62,068 nucleotides of DNA from Ignavibacteria bacterium. GTDB taxonomy: Bacteria > Bacteroidota > Ignavibacteria > Tepidaquicellales > Tepidaquicellaceae. A program made the position numbers and the translations under genes. Below the pieces are notes generated by a model. That model saw nothing but the letters and a program-made list of their open reading frames with translations. It was not told where the DNA came from and did not search any database. Shown here piece after piece: positions 26,874 through 36,950 of this stretch (its first letter is position 1; each line of letters opens with the position of its first letter). The stretch is from positions 1 through 62,068 of the forward strand of contig JAFGII010000029.1 of the NCBI GenBank assembly GCA_016929695.1, written 5' to 3'.

Positions 26874-28331
26874 ATGGATTTATCTACAGCATTTGAAAGG
26901 TATGTTAAGTTAGAAAAGCATGACGCTTATGCTTTATACTGCGACGAGAAGAATCTTAAATTCCTAAAACCATTTTTCGTAGGGGTTTTATTTATTTCAT
27001 TCATCAACATTTTAGTTTCATTTTTTGAAAAAGGTGCATTATCGGTTGAATTTATATTTTACTGTATTATATTTGTATGCGGCATACTTTCCTTATTTTA
27101 TTATAAAAAGTTATTCAACATTTCCAATATCAGAAGGGTGCTTATTTACCTGCTAATTTCCGGTTTTCTTCTGTTCACTGCAAATGCGGTAATCAATACC
27201 TTATTAGAAAAAAACAAAGAAATAACTATTGTAACAAGTGAAACACCCCCAAAAGTAAAAACCGATACAAACAAAACAAAAGATGAGACTTCAATCACAG
27301 TAAAAACAGATGATACAAGAAACATTCTTTCATATTCCTTTCTGTTTTGCATAGTTATATTATTATTCAAATTTTCAAGAAACGAAATTATTCAATTATA
27401 CAGTCTGGCGCTGGGTATTCCGCTGATTGCCGATTTGATTTTCGATTCCGACACCGATACCGGAAATATATTAATATTTTCCGTATTAACATTAATTTTG
27501 TTTTTCATATCATATTCAGCCGAATCCAAAAGAAGGATTAAATTTATCAAGAGATATAATCAATATGTAAAGTCAAATTACGAGACAATACGAATGAAGA
27601 ATGAACTTGATTATGCGAGGCAAATTCAACTTTCAATGCTTCCTGAACCAAGGATAAAAATAGGAGAACTGGAAATAGCAGCAAAATCCCTGCCCGCAAT
27701 GGAGGTCGGCGGTGACTACTTTGATTATTTCAAACTGTCCGATACTGAAACAGGAGTGTTCATTTGTGATGTTTCAGGGCACGGTGTTGCGAGTGCATTA
27801 ATGCTTTCGGGGCTGAGAAGCAGCATGCACCTTGTACTGGAAGATACTAAAAATCCGCGCGAAATATTTGAAAAACTGAACCGAATGATAAGAAAGACGC
27901 AAAGCAGGAAAATGTTTGTAACGGCGATATTTGCCGTAATTAACACGGGAAAAAACACCTGTTCATTATTTAATGCGGGACATCTTCCGCCCTATAAAAT
28001 TGACGGAAAAACCGGAGAACTGTTTAAAATAAAAAGACACGGAGTAACGCTCGGTGCCATAGATGAAATTGCACCTGACACAGCGGACAGTGATGTTTGT
28101 ATTGATTTTATGAAGGGGGACAAACTTGTATTTTACACTGACGGATTAAGCGAGGCAACCAATCACGCAAGGAAAGAATTCGGATTTGAAAGAATCGAAA
28201 AAACTCTTTCCGAAAATTCCGAAAGAACCCCTGATGAACTTCTGACATTAATAACAGAAGAAGTAAATAAATTTACAGAAAATTCCGAACAACACGACGA
28301 CCTTACACTTTTAATAGTAAGCAGGTTATAA
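26874..28331 (+). CDS. Membrane-bound SpoIIE/RsbU-type PP2C phosphatase
   Basis: A 485-residue protein. The N-terminal half has membrane helices at about 25-45, 58-75, 85-105, 150-170 and 190-210, with a soluble loop (KVKTDTNKTKDE) between. A short coiled linker (MKNELDYARQIQLSMLPEP) leads into a PP2C-type SpoIIE domain (about 255-485), with metal-binding Asp motifs in GGDYFDYF, ICDVSGHGVAS, YTDGLSEATN and QHDDLTLLIV. Such proteins dephosphorylate anti-anti-sigma factors or similar Ser/Thr-phosphorylated partners in response to stress. No obvious input domain other than the membrane part is present. Third gene of the operon. Confidence 0.9.
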   Translation: MDLSTAFERYVKLEKHDAYALYCDEKNLKFLKPFFVGVLFISFINILVSFFEKGALSVEFIFYCIIFVCGILSLFYYKKLFNISNIRRVLIYLLISGFLLFTANAVINTLLEKNKEITIVTSETPPKVKTDTNKTKDETSITVKTDDTRNILSYSFLFCIVILLFKFSRNEIIQLYSLALGIPLIADLIFDSDTDTGNILIFSVLTLILFFISYSAESKRRIKFIKRYNQYVKSNYETIRMKNELDYARQIQLSMLPEPRIKIGELEIAAKSLPAMEVGGDYFDYFKLSDTETGVFICDVSGHGVASALMLSGLRSSMHLVLEDTKNPREIFEKLNRMIRKTQSRKMFVTAIFAVINTGKNTCSLFNAGHLPPYKIDGKTGELFKIKRHGVTLGAIDEIAPDTADSDVCIDFMKGDKLVFYTDGLSEATNHARKEFGFERIEKTLSENSERTPDELLTLITEEVNKFTENSEQHDDLTLLIVSRL

Positions 28332-28334
28332 TGA

Positions 28335-28356
28335 AATCTTTTTCAATGAAAAGATT
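28335..28356. terminator. Hairpin between convergent genes
   Basis: Perfect 8-bp stem AATCTTTT/AAAAGATT with a 6-nt loop fills the 25-nt gap between the convergent phosphatase and TM2 genes. It has no long T tract, so termination strength is uncertain. Confidence 0.4.
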
Positions 28357-28782
28357 CTAAGTCATTGGTCTTCCGGTACTGTCCACCGTAACCGTAATAA
28401 CTTCAATTATTGCCCATATCCAGGATACAATGGATAAAAATCCGAAAGACAGGATAGTAATCAGCAATTGTGCAATTGCCTTTCCGTTATACCCTGCATA
28501 AAAATTGTGAGCACCGAAAGCACCGAGAAAAATACCGAGCAGTATGAATGCAATACGTTCCTTACCGGTTTTAACGGTTGCAGAGTACTGAACCGGATTG
28601 CTTTGAATAACCATAACTTCCCGGGCAAAGTAATTTTCGGCTACAAAATCTATTTCCAGCCCCGTCTGCGGGAATGAATTTGCTCTCCAGTCCTGTCTGT
28701 AGAATGTGTACCTGTTCCCATCATACCCGCTGATAATTCCTGTATTTGACATCCGGTCAAATGATATTACGGTTCCCCGCAT
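28357..28782 (-). CDS. TM2-domain protein with an N-terminal cold-shock-like domain
   Basis: A 141-residue protein. Residues 1-62 (MRGTVISFDRMSNTGIISG..) read like a cold-shock/OB-type beta-barrel. Residues about 72-135 form a TM2 domain: RIAFILLGIFLGAFGAHNFYAGYNGKAIAQLLI, with the conserved GxFGxHxFYxGxxxxAxxQL pattern, and a second hydrophobic helix. TM2 proteins are small membrane proteins of unclear function. A clear Shine-Dalgarno AAGGAG lies 6 nt before the ATG, unlike most genes in this window. It is convergent with the phosphatase gene. Confidence 0.8.
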   Translation of the reverse strand: MRGTVISFDRMSNTGIISGYDGNRYTFYRQDWRANSFPQTGLEIDFVAENYFAREVMVIQSNPVQYSATVKTGKERIAFILLGIFLGAFGAHNFYAGYNGKAIAQLLITILSFGFLSIVSWIWAIIEVITVTVDSTGRPMT

Positions 28783-28924
28783 AATTTCTCCTTTTTGTTA
28801 ATTTATTTTGTGCAGTAAATTAATAAGAATATTGAATTTATAAAATGAATATTTCCGTTAAGTAATAATCTTTGTTGCTGATACAATTGTCTTTTTTATG
28901 TAAATCACATAATGTAAAATATAC

Positions 28925-31900
28925 TTATTTTAGCAGTAGCAGTTTCTTAACATCAGTAAAATCATTCCCGTCGTTCACCAATATCCTTAGGAAATACACT
29001 CCGCTGGAAAGATTGCTACCATTGAACTCGCGAATGTATGTCCCTGCTGTCAGGTTTTCGTTGTTAATAATTTTTGCCACTTCTCTGCCGAGCATGTCGT
29101 ATATAATTAATTTCACTTTCGATTCTTTCGGCAGTGTAAAACTGATTTTTGTTATCGGATTGAAGGGATTCGGGTAATTCTGACTTAGCGAGTAATTTTG
29201 CGGTATTTCAATAAGAGATTTTATATTACCGAAAGATGAAGGATTTTCGAATACCTTGTTTATATCCTTTTCCACGATATCAACAAATTCCGGCTGTGAT
29301 TTTGGTCTTTTTATTTTTATTACATCTTTCAAATTTTTCATTTTCTCAAATTCTTCTTTTAGTGCAGTATTTCCTCTTTTGACTTCTTTTTCGATTTCCC
29401 TGTATTTTTCAGTCTGCCGTTCACGAAAGTTATTATTTGTATTTATAATCACGGCTGCCAATCTGTTTCTGTCATTTTTTGTAAATACACTTCTGTCATA
29501 ACTGTCAAATTTAGTTAATTTTCGTGTTCTCAATGTATCGGAATTCCGTTCTGAAATATTTAAATTTTCGGTTATGCAGTTATCTTTTTCACCTCCTGAG
29601 CCGAGTGTTGTATCCATAAGCAATAATGTTGCCGAGTAATCCCAACTTGCTATTAATCCCGCATAACTGTACGGATTCTGGTTAATTATTTCCTCCAGTC
29701 CGGTCAGTGCGGAACTGTACTGTTCGAGATATATTTTGCATTTCTGTATGAAATAAAATGAGGATTTAACTAATTCCTGTTTACCGGGATTGTTCAGTAT
29801 CAGTTGTTCGAGAAAATTCTTAGTTTGCAGGACTGCTGTTTGGTTGGTATCCGTTTTTATTGAAGATAAATACAGTTTTGATATAACATCGGGAGCATAT
29901 ATGCTGTTCAAATAATTTGTAAGCAGCAAAGCGGATTTAAATTTTACATCATCGTAATTTTTTAATCTCAATGATTTATACATAAGATGACATATCTGTT
30001 CCGCTTCGGGTATCTGATTATTTGTCTCATATTTCTTTATTGTATCGTTATATCCCCCGGGCATGCTTACCACATATTCATCTGCAATGGGGAGATTCGG
30101 ACTCTGGCATTCAAACGGCAGATAGTAAAAACAATTTAACAGACTTCCGTTTCTGACAACATAAACCGCAGGATTAAATGTCTGCTGTGCATCTATTTTA
30201 AAACAATTTTTTCTTTCGAAGATGGTATCGGGAGGTAAATCCCCAAGGTCAGGAATTGTACCGTGTATATGAAACCCTTTATCTTCCTGGTTCTGATAAT
30301 CGGTTATATTAAGCGTATTATATCCGTTATCGAGGTCAAAATTTGATTCAGTTAATTTAATGTTTTTCCCCTGTATTCCTGTTGTTGAAATATTATTATT
30401 TCCTGCAGCAACATATCCGCCGACATCGGTAAGATATAAATTACTCTGCGATGCTCCGAATATGCCGTATGCCTGACTTCTTGCCGAGGTGATTTCATTA
30501 TTATCCAGATACAGTGTAGAGTTTATACCCGCAATACCGTACAGAAATCCCGAAACAGTATTGTCCCATATTCCTGCAACATTTACATTGCTTAAAAATA
30601 TTGCAGTAATGCAATTACCGGATTGTGATAAAATATTATTATTATATATATCGCAACTGCACCCGTCACATCCCATCGGATTTATTTCTATTGCACGGTT
30701 AGTATTCGTGCAGTAGAAATTATTACTATAGAGATAAACAGGGGATAATATGTTTTCTTCCGAAAGTGAAATTGCCCTTATACCACCTGCCGTTATGCTG
30801 CTACTGCCGAGATAAAAATTACAACTATTAATAAAAATAATTCCATCGTCAGTGCTGTTTTGTATGTCAACTGCTTTTGAACCATTTATTATATTTTTGA
30901 ATGTTGCTTCCTGAATAATAATATTTTGGCTGTTGGTTATATTCAAGCCCGTCCAGTTTTCATTATTATAACCTTGTAATTCTACAGCAAAAATATCCAG
31001 ATACTGCGTATTATCAATAAATATACCCTTGCTATTATAAAATTTAATTGTAACGCCATTATTAATTTTTAAGTTGTATCCGTTCGTATAAACATCATCT
31101 TTGCAATGGAAGTTTTGATTTGCGGCAACATCCTCATCACAAACAAATGTTCCGCCTTCCTGTATTACCGGTGCAACTTTCAGAAGTTTGCCTTCACCCG
31201 GTTCGAATCTTGCAACTGTTATATAGTCATTACAGGATTTATTAAAAATAGTCAGGACAGAATCGGTTACTGCTTCTTTTATTATCCAATTGTTAAATCC
31301 CGGCAAATTAGAGGAATTAAATTTTATTTTTAGAATTCTTACATCTCCCTGATTATTTAAATAATTATCAGGATATGTTCTTTTATTAACTGCATAAATA
31401 TACTTGCTCTTATCATTCGGATATGATGATGCTGTGTTTGGTTTAAAGAAACCCAGTTCCCAGAATCTATCTTCAGGGCAATCGTAATATTCTGACGGAT
31501 TACTTGTTGGAGCACAGGGATTTTGACCGTTTATTAAAGGAGCCAGACTTGCAATGTCACATATAAAGTCATAATTAGCAGTTCCGCACTCACCGCAGTC
31601 ATAGGTTACGGTATTTACAGTTATTGTTTTATCATGAATAAGATGCTCATCTGTGTTATTCATAGGATACATATAATTACCCGTTTGTTTAAGTTTTTCA
31701 TTTAAACCTGCTACATAATCCCATTTAAGTTGACCATAATAATTGTATTCCCTTTTATTAAGGTAAGGAGAAGCTGAAGTCAATCCCCAGTTATATGTAT
31801 TTTTCACAGCGTCTTGTAGTTTACTTGTATAAGAAAATTCGAGCAGAATTTTCGAGCCATATGCCATTGAAGTATTTAAAATCAAGGAAATTTCTTCATT

Positions 31901-33592
31901 AGTAGGTTCTCGTATTCCCCAGTCAACATTTCCGTTTTTTATGTTATTTTCATCACTATTGATTTGATTTATTACTCCGTAAATCAGACCTTTGTCTTTT
32001 GCTTTTTGAATATAATACTTGTGCTGCCTGACAAGCCACGAAAATGTATTTTGTACGCCATAATTTGTGTTATATGTGTATTCATTATAATTCTGAGCAG
32101 GAAAAACATAATTTTTTATATAAAAAGAATCCGGTATCGGAGGAAATATATCAGGATACTTTTTCGTATAATATAACGGAAACCATTGTGTAACCATAAT
32201 ATTATTCAGTGCCCAGCATTCAATTGCTTTATCAATACAGGCATCCCAGTAATCCTGTCTCGTGGCATCCTGATTTCTCATTCCCGACCAGCCCATAAAT
32301 GCAATTGGATCAGTAATAAACAAAAGAGACATTTTATTCTGAGAATACTCACCCACGAGACGATTAACCTCGCCTATGCATTCAAGATTCGGGTATTGAA
32401 CTTCATCTACCCAGAAGTAACCGAGCCCGGGTGTATTTGCGAATTCAAGAACTTCATGTTTTATTCTTTCTCTAAAATGCCAAATATTATTTGCAGGATA
32501 AATCTGTCCTTCCGTCCAGGTGTCCGTAAAAAGATAGTGAGCCCATGAATCGTCCACCCTGACATAATCAAGCCATACATCTACTTTGCCAAGCCATTTA
32601 ATCAGGTAGTCTACCTTGCTTTGATAAACAAATGTATCAGCTTCTGTTCTTCCTATTGCTAATGAATCAGCAAAAACTGAAAGTGAATTTGCAGTATCAT
32701 TAACTGGAAAATTGAAGTATCTTTCCAAATAACGCCCATTATAATAAGCATTGCCTTGATTATCCATTATTAAAAAATTGTTACAAGTTATTGCAGTTGA
32801 ATCAATTACTTTTCCATCAAATCTTTTTATATAAACAACAACAACTGTATCAGTTCTATGTGTTTTTGCAAACGATGAGTCAATTCTCATTCTTGGTTTA
32901 ATAAACCATCTCATCCCGTATTTTTGCTGTTTTACATCTGAATATAACCTTTCCCAACCGCTTGAATTTTGCTCATTAGGAACTCTTTTTACATTATTAG
33001 TCTGACCGCAATTTTCAATTAATCCTTTTATCATAAATCCCGGAGAATCTATTCCTGCCGTGCATTTTTTGCTTGTTACGGTTTCGTTCATCCAGTTGTC
33101 AACTATATCATGCCCATTGTCATAATCTGACGAATCATATCCGTACGAAGGAAACCTATTATGCCATGTTCCTACACCCTCGACCTGATAAGTAAATCTC
33201 TGACCATATGCAGGACGAAGAATTTTTTCCCTCTCAAAAATTAAGGAATTGTCATTTGCTATGTTTTTCCAGGTTAAGATTACATTATTCATTTCAGTAC
33301 CGTAATTACTTGTATCTTCGAAAAATCCCCCGTCTTTTTGACCGCTACTCTGATAATCATTATCTATTGTGTCAAGATGTGCACAGTAACTATGCATCAT
33401 ATTAAAAAATAAATCCATATACCATTTTTTATGGCTGTCGGTTAATAATGTGTTCTCGAAAAAATGGCTTATAGGTCCTATATAAAATCCCTTCTGTATA
33501 TTCTGATTGCTCTGAGAGTTTACCTCTTTAATACTTAAAGAAACAATAACCGATAAAATTACAATGATTGTAAATAATTTTAAATTTTTCAT
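28925..33592 (-). CDS. Giant T9SS-secreted beta-helix protein
   Basis: A 1555-residue secreted protein. The ATG at 33592 opens a signal peptide (MKNLKLFTIIVILSVIVSLS); the open frame extends two codons further to a TTG. Residues about 30-640 form a large N-terminal domain with aromatic-rich segments such as YFWVDEVQYPN and MVTQWFPLYYTKKYPD, which looks like an enzymatic alpha/beta barrel, but I recognise no family. Residues about 840-1100 are Asn- and Ile-rich repeats (NNNILSQSGNCITAIFLSN, DNNEITSARSQAYGIFG) typical of a right-handed beta-helix. A helical region at about 1190-1330 resembles TPR. The T9SS sorting tail is QNYPNPFNPITKI, ending KKLLLLK. It is the last gene of a run of three T9SS cargos. 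Confidence 0.85.
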   Translation of the reverse strand: MKNLKLFTIIVILSVIVSLSIKEVNSQSNQNIQKGFYIGPISHFFENTLLTDSHKKWYMDLFFNMMHSYCAHLDTIDNDYQSSGQKDGGFFEDTSNYGTEMNNVILTWKNIANDNSLIFEREKILRPAYGQRFTYQVEGVGTWHNRFPSYGYDSSDYDNGHDIVDNWMNETVTSKKCTAGIDSPGFMIKGLIENCGQTNNVKRVPNEQNSSGWERLYSDVKQQKYGMRWFIKPRMRIDSSFAKTHRTDTVVVVYIKRFDGKVIDSTAITCNNFLIMDNQGNAYYNGRYLERYFNFPVNDTANSLSVFADSLAIGRTEADTFVYQSKVDYLIKWLGKVDVWLDYVRVDDSWAHYLFTDTWTEGQIYPANNIWHFRERIKHEVLEFANTPGLGYFWVDEVQYPNLECIGEVNRLVGEYSQNKMSLLFITDPIAFMGWSGMRNQDATRQDYWDACIDKAIECWALNNIMVTQWFPLYYTKKYPDIFPPIPDSFYIKNYVFPAQNYNEYTYNTNYGVQNTFSWLVRQHKYYIQKAKDKGLIYGVINQINSDENNIKNGNVDWGIREPTNEEISLILNTSMAYGSKILLEFSYTSKLQDAVKNTYNWGLTSASPYLNKREYNYYGQLKWDYVAGLNEKLKQTGNYMYPMNNTDEHLIHDKTITVNTVTYDCGECGTANYDFICDIASLAPLINGQNPCAPTSNPSEYYDCPEDRFWELGFFKPNTASSYPNDKSKYIYAVNKRTYPDNYLNNQGDVRILKIKFNSSNLPGFNNWIIKEAVTDSVLTIFNKSCNDYITVARFEPGEGKLLKVAPVIQEGGTFVCDEDVAANQNFHCKDDVYTNGYNLKINNGVTIKFYNSKGIFIDNTQYLDIFAVELQGYNNENWTGLNITNSQNIIIQEATFKNIINGSKAVDIQNSTDDGIIFINSCNFYLGSSSITAGGIRAISLSEENILSPVYLYSNNFYCTNTNRAIEINPMGCDGCSCDIYNNNILSQSGNCITAIFLSNVNVAGIWDNTVSGFLYGIAGINSTLYLDNNEITSARSQAYGIFGASQSNLYLTDVGGYVAAGNNNISTTGIQGKNIKLTESNFDLDNGYNTLNITDYQNQEDKGFHIHGTIPDLGDLPPDTIFERKNCFKIDAQQTFNPAVYVVRNGSLLNCFYYLPFECQSPNLPIADEYVVSMPGGYNDTIKKYETNNQIPEAEQICHLMYKSLRLKNYDDVKFKSALLLTNYLNSIYAPDVISKLYLSSIKTDTNQTAVLQTKNFLEQLILNNPGKQELVKSSFYFIQKCKIYLEQYSSALTGLEEIINQNPYSYAGLIASWDYSATLLLMDTTLGSGGEKDNCITENLNISERNSDTLRTRKLTKFDSYDRSVFTKNDRNRLAAVIINTNNNFRERQTEKYREIEKEVKRGNTALKEEFEKMKNLKDVIKIKRPKSQPEFVDIVEKDINKVFENPSSFGNIKSLIEIPQNYSLSQNYPNPFNPITKISFTLPKESKVKLIIYDMLGREVAKIINNENLTAGTYIREFNGSNLSSGVYFLRILVNDGNDFTDVKKLLLLK

Positions 33593-33623
33593 TTTCAAAA
33601 ATTATAGTGATTTGTAAAAATTT

Positions 33624-34961
33624 TCATTTTAAATAAACGCATTTTCTTACCTGTTCAAAAGATACTGAACCTTTTGAATCAACTGCCTTCATATTATAAA
33701 TATAAACACCGGAAGCAGCACCCGTTTTTCCTATGTCTATTCCTGCAAAGTAGTACCCGGGGGTAAAAAATTCATTATTAAAAATTTTTAATACTTCTTT
33801 TCCTGTAATATCATATACAGTTAAAGACACATAAGACGGTTTCGAAACAGAGAAGTTAATTCTTGTAGATGAATTAAAAGGGTTAGGAAAATTTTGCTCA
33901 AGAATAAAAAGTTCAGGCTTTGTCGTAATATGATTATTAATTCCGGTTGTAATAATTGGTCCACCCCCGTCGTTTGTTCGAATTAACATCAGATATCCCG
34001 CACTCCACCCTGTATTAATATCAATGAAATCAATATTGTGATACTGGCCGTTATGTAAACTCGTATCAGGTTGTTGAAATCCCCAGTTAACTCCGCCGTT
34101 TGTTGAAACCCAAATAATTCCACGTTGTACATTATTTGGAAATAATCTGTAACCTTTATCACCATATATCGTATCCCCGGTCACAAATTTAAAACTCGAA
34201 ATAAGATTCCAAAATATATAATTCCCTGTGGGTAAATTATAAGAAATCCAGTTTAATCCGCCGTTTGTTGTTTTTTTAAATTTATTTGCATCAGATACAT
34301 AACCTGTATTTTCATTTCTAAATAATATTTTCGATATACTAAAGCCGGATTGTATTTGTACCCAATTTATACCTGAATTCGTTGTTTTCCACAAGGCATC
34401 GTGATTCATAGACCAACCAATATACTCACCATTGACTTTATACTTCAGGAAAAATAATTTTCCGAATCCTGTATCATCAGACTGGACTGTCCAGGTAAGT
34501 CCGGCGTTTGTAGTACGCCAAATAAAAGGCAGAGCATTTGCAGTACCCCCAACCCACCCGGTATCACGATTAACAAAAGAGATCCCGTTTGCAGTCAAAG
34601 CATTTGAAACAGGTAAGCTATCCCAAGTCGCACCACGATTATACGAACGAAGCAATACTGCTGAATTTGATAACCCGGCACCCGATGCATATATTGTATT
34701 ACTATCAATTATTACAAATTCCCAAGCTACCGGTGTTATTAAAACGGAGTACCAATTATAACCCCCATTAGTTGTTCTTAGAATATTGTTTGAATTATAC
34801 AGTGCAATCAGCCCAGTATTGGCATCAAAAAATTTCAAATCCTGAACCTGCCCTGAAACAGGAAGAGGTTGAGAAAACCATCCGGTCTGGCTAAAGCTGT
34901 TATCGATATTTAAGGTTATATGTAAAACTAACAATACGAATAAAAAAGTTGATTTTTCCAT
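33624..34961 (-). CDS. T9SS-secreted YCF48/BNR-repeat beta-propeller protein
   Basis: A 445-residue secreted protein. The signal peptide is followed by repeated blades of YCF48/sialidase BNR type: GLIALYNSNNILRTTNGGYNW, YASGAG...LLRSYNRGATWDSL, GWVGGTANALPFIWRTTNAGLTW, and two more ending in TTNGGLNWI and STNGGVNW. Such propellers bind ligands or act as structural modules and give no enzymatic clue. The C terminus is a T9SS sorting domain with a slightly altered signature (QNFPNPFNSST) and an atypical end RKCVYLK. It lies 31 nt upstream of the giant protein gene, in the same operon. Confidence 0.85.
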   Translation of the reverse strand: MEKSTFLFVLLVLHITLNIDNSFSQTGWFSQPLPVSGQVQDLKFFDANTGLIALYNSNNILRTTNGGYNWYSVLITPVAWEFVIIDSNTIYASGAGLSNSAVLLRSYNRGATWDSLPVSNALTANGISFVNRDTGWVGGTANALPFIWRTTNAGLTWTVQSDDTGFGKLFFLKYKVNGEYIGWSMNHDALWKTTNSGINWVQIQSGFSISKILFRNENTGYVSDANKFKKTTNGGLNWISYNLPTGNYIFWNLISSFKFVTGDTIYGDKGYRLFPNNVQRGIIWVSTNGGVNWGFQQPDTSLHNGQYHNIDFIDINTGWSAGYLMLIRTNDGGGPIITTGINNHITTKPELFILEQNFPNPFNSSTRINFSVSKPSYVSLTVYDITGKEVLKIFNNEFFTPGYYFAGIDIGKTGAASGVYIYNMKAVDSKGSVSFEQVRKCVYLK

Positions 34962-35055
34962 TAATTTTATTTTCTAATTTTAAAATCGAGTACATGTTTA
35001 ATATAATTTTTATATATTTTAGCTTTCATTTTACTTACTATTCGGCCATTTGTCC

Positions 35056-36762
35056 TTATTTCACGAGCACCATTTTTTTGGTCTCCGTGAAATTTCCTGC
35101 CTTTATTCTGTAAAAATAAATTCCGCTTGCATATCCGGCTCCGTTCCATTTTATTTCATAGGTTCCGGGCTGTTGCAAACTGTTGACTATTTCGGTAATG
35201 AATCTGCCTCTTAAGTCGTAAACTTTAATGGAAACGTAAATTGCTTCCGGAATCTGATATTTTATTGTGGTACCGGGATTGAACGGATTCGGATAATTCT
35301 GGAAAAGAAAATATGTGGTTGGTATGATAGGTCTGTAGTCGTTAGTGTCAAGTATGTATAAGTTATAGAAATTTTTTACACTGTCAGAGAGTGCTTTTAA
35401 TTTTGTAACCGAATTCAGGTTGCTCGAACCCCGCGTAATTAACTGTGCGGCAATGAACTGCTGTGAATCGCCCGGAATTGTAACAAGGCTGTCCGCTCCG
35501 CTTGACATACAAAACCTCATATCAAACGGAGAACAAACAGGATATACGGTTCCGGTTGTATCCCTGTTACAGTTATCCATATATCCCTTGAACATTGTCC
35601 AGCCGGTATTAGTCTCGGGGCCGCCGGAGTAAATTGTTCTTGTCCTTTTGTACGGTAATTCACTTACATCCATCCAGGAAGTGGAATCTTTTTTAAATCC
35701 TTTTATCATTAAAAAAGCAGGATACGGTTCTCCGTTCGGGTCGGCTTCACACGGCGGAGGTGCTGCACCAGTTCCAATAAATCGTGTGAATGATGTCATC
35801 TTGAATCTTTTAACAGGATTAATTTCTCTGTTTTCCACTCCTCTTAAAATCAGGAAACCAAAAGCCGGAGGATTGTTTCCGTAAATCGGGTCGTAATTAT
35901 CGGCATTATAACAATAGCCAAGATTTCTTGTAGTGTCACAGCCGATATAATCGTCATCGCCATTTCCTATATCAGGGTCGGAAACAATACTTGTATAAAT
36001 ATTTTCCCATCGGTATTTACTCTTGTTGATTATACTCCATTTCATAAACTGGACATCCTGAAGAAAAGAATAGTTATATGCCCATGCAGTAAGATGAACT
36101 TCCGCTCCGATTGGATAAGTTCCGCCGCCAAACCCTCCGCTCTCCTGATGTGATTCCGGATTTGCATCAGTAATACACATAAAGATTGTCTGAGCGGCAT
36201 TTTTTACACCGGGAGTATCAATCTGTGCATCGTAGATTTTATTATTGTTAACATCCACAAAAGGTGCACCGAACGGAACCATATTTCCCCATTCAGCCCA
36301 GTCGGGATTACTTTGTGCATTGTCCCCTCTTGTAACCTTGTAAATTCTAAATCTGCTGTCGTAATTGTAAACACTGTTTTGGCTGTATCCTAAATAGTAT
36401 TCACCATTATAAGATGCCATTGCCTGATTCATAACAATTTTTTTAATTCCCGGCTGAGTAGAAGTATCCATATAACAAACGATGCATAAACCGGCGGTAT
36501 AAACAGCAAATTTCTGTGAACCCTTGGGCCATTCAAATCCGGGAGTGTTTAACTGATAAATAAACCGCTGGTCGAATGTACCCGATGAAATAAAAGTTGC
36601 GGCAATATTATTAACATCTAAAATTTTTGCCTGTAAGGGTGGGGTTTTAGTAATGAAATTTGAATAATATTTCGCATTAACAGGTTGATTATTGAAAAAT
36701 AAGAATAATAAAACCAATGAAATTATTGTTACAAATACAATAAACCGAATAAAAACTTTCAT
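35056..36762 (-). CDS. T9SS-secreted protein of unknown function
   Basis: A 568-residue secreted protein. A strong Shine-Dalgarno (GGAGG, 6 nt upstream) fixes the ATG at 36762 (MKVFIRFIVFVTIISLVLLF) over a TTG four codons earlier. The mature part has motifs found together in other Ignavibacteria cargos as far as I recall, such as YNGEYYLGYSQNS, PDWAEWGNMVPFG and a calcium-like DVNNNKIYDAQID, but no known domain is assignable before residue 480. The last 80 residues are a T9SS type A sorting domain (QNYPNPFNPGTTI, ending KKMVLVK). It heads the three-cargo run. Confidence 0.82.
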   Translation of the reverse strand: MKVFIRFIVFVTIISLVLLFLFFNNQPVNAKYYSNFITKTPPLQAKILDVNNIAATFISSGTFDQRFIYQLNTPGFEWPKGSQKFAVYTAGLCIVCYMDTSTQPGIKKIVMNQAMASYNGEYYLGYSQNSVYNYDSRFRIYKVTRGDNAQSNPDWAEWGNMVPFGAPFVDVNNNKIYDAQIDTPGVKNAAQTIFMCITDANPESHQESGGFGGGTYPIGAEVHLTAWAYNYSFLQDVQFMKWSIINKSKYRWENIYTSIVSDPDIGNGDDDYIGCDTTRNLGYCYNADNYDPIYGNNPPAFGFLILRGVENREINPVKRFKMTSFTRFIGTGAAPPPCEADPNGEPYPAFLMIKGFKKDSTSWMDVSELPYKRTRTIYSGGPETNTGWTMFKGYMDNCNRDTTGTVYPVCSPFDMRFCMSSGADSLVTIPGDSQQFIAAQLITRGSSNLNSVTKLKALSDSVKNFYNLYILDTNDYRPIIPTTYFLFQNYPNPFNPGTTIKYQIPEAIYVSIKVYDLRGRFITEIVNSLQQPGTYEIKWNGAGYASGIYFYRIKAGNFTETKKMVLVK

Positions 36763-36950
36763 TTTAACCTCCAATTTTACTTAATGAAGTTAATATAAAT
36801 ATTTTTGATATTCACGTATATTTTTATTGGATAATGAAAATTATTTTCGTATTAATATATGGGTATTCTTTTCGTTGAGTTGATGCTGAAATAATTTCTG
36901 CATGACAAGACCTGAACAATCTTGTTTGTTTTACAGCAATAAAATGAAAT

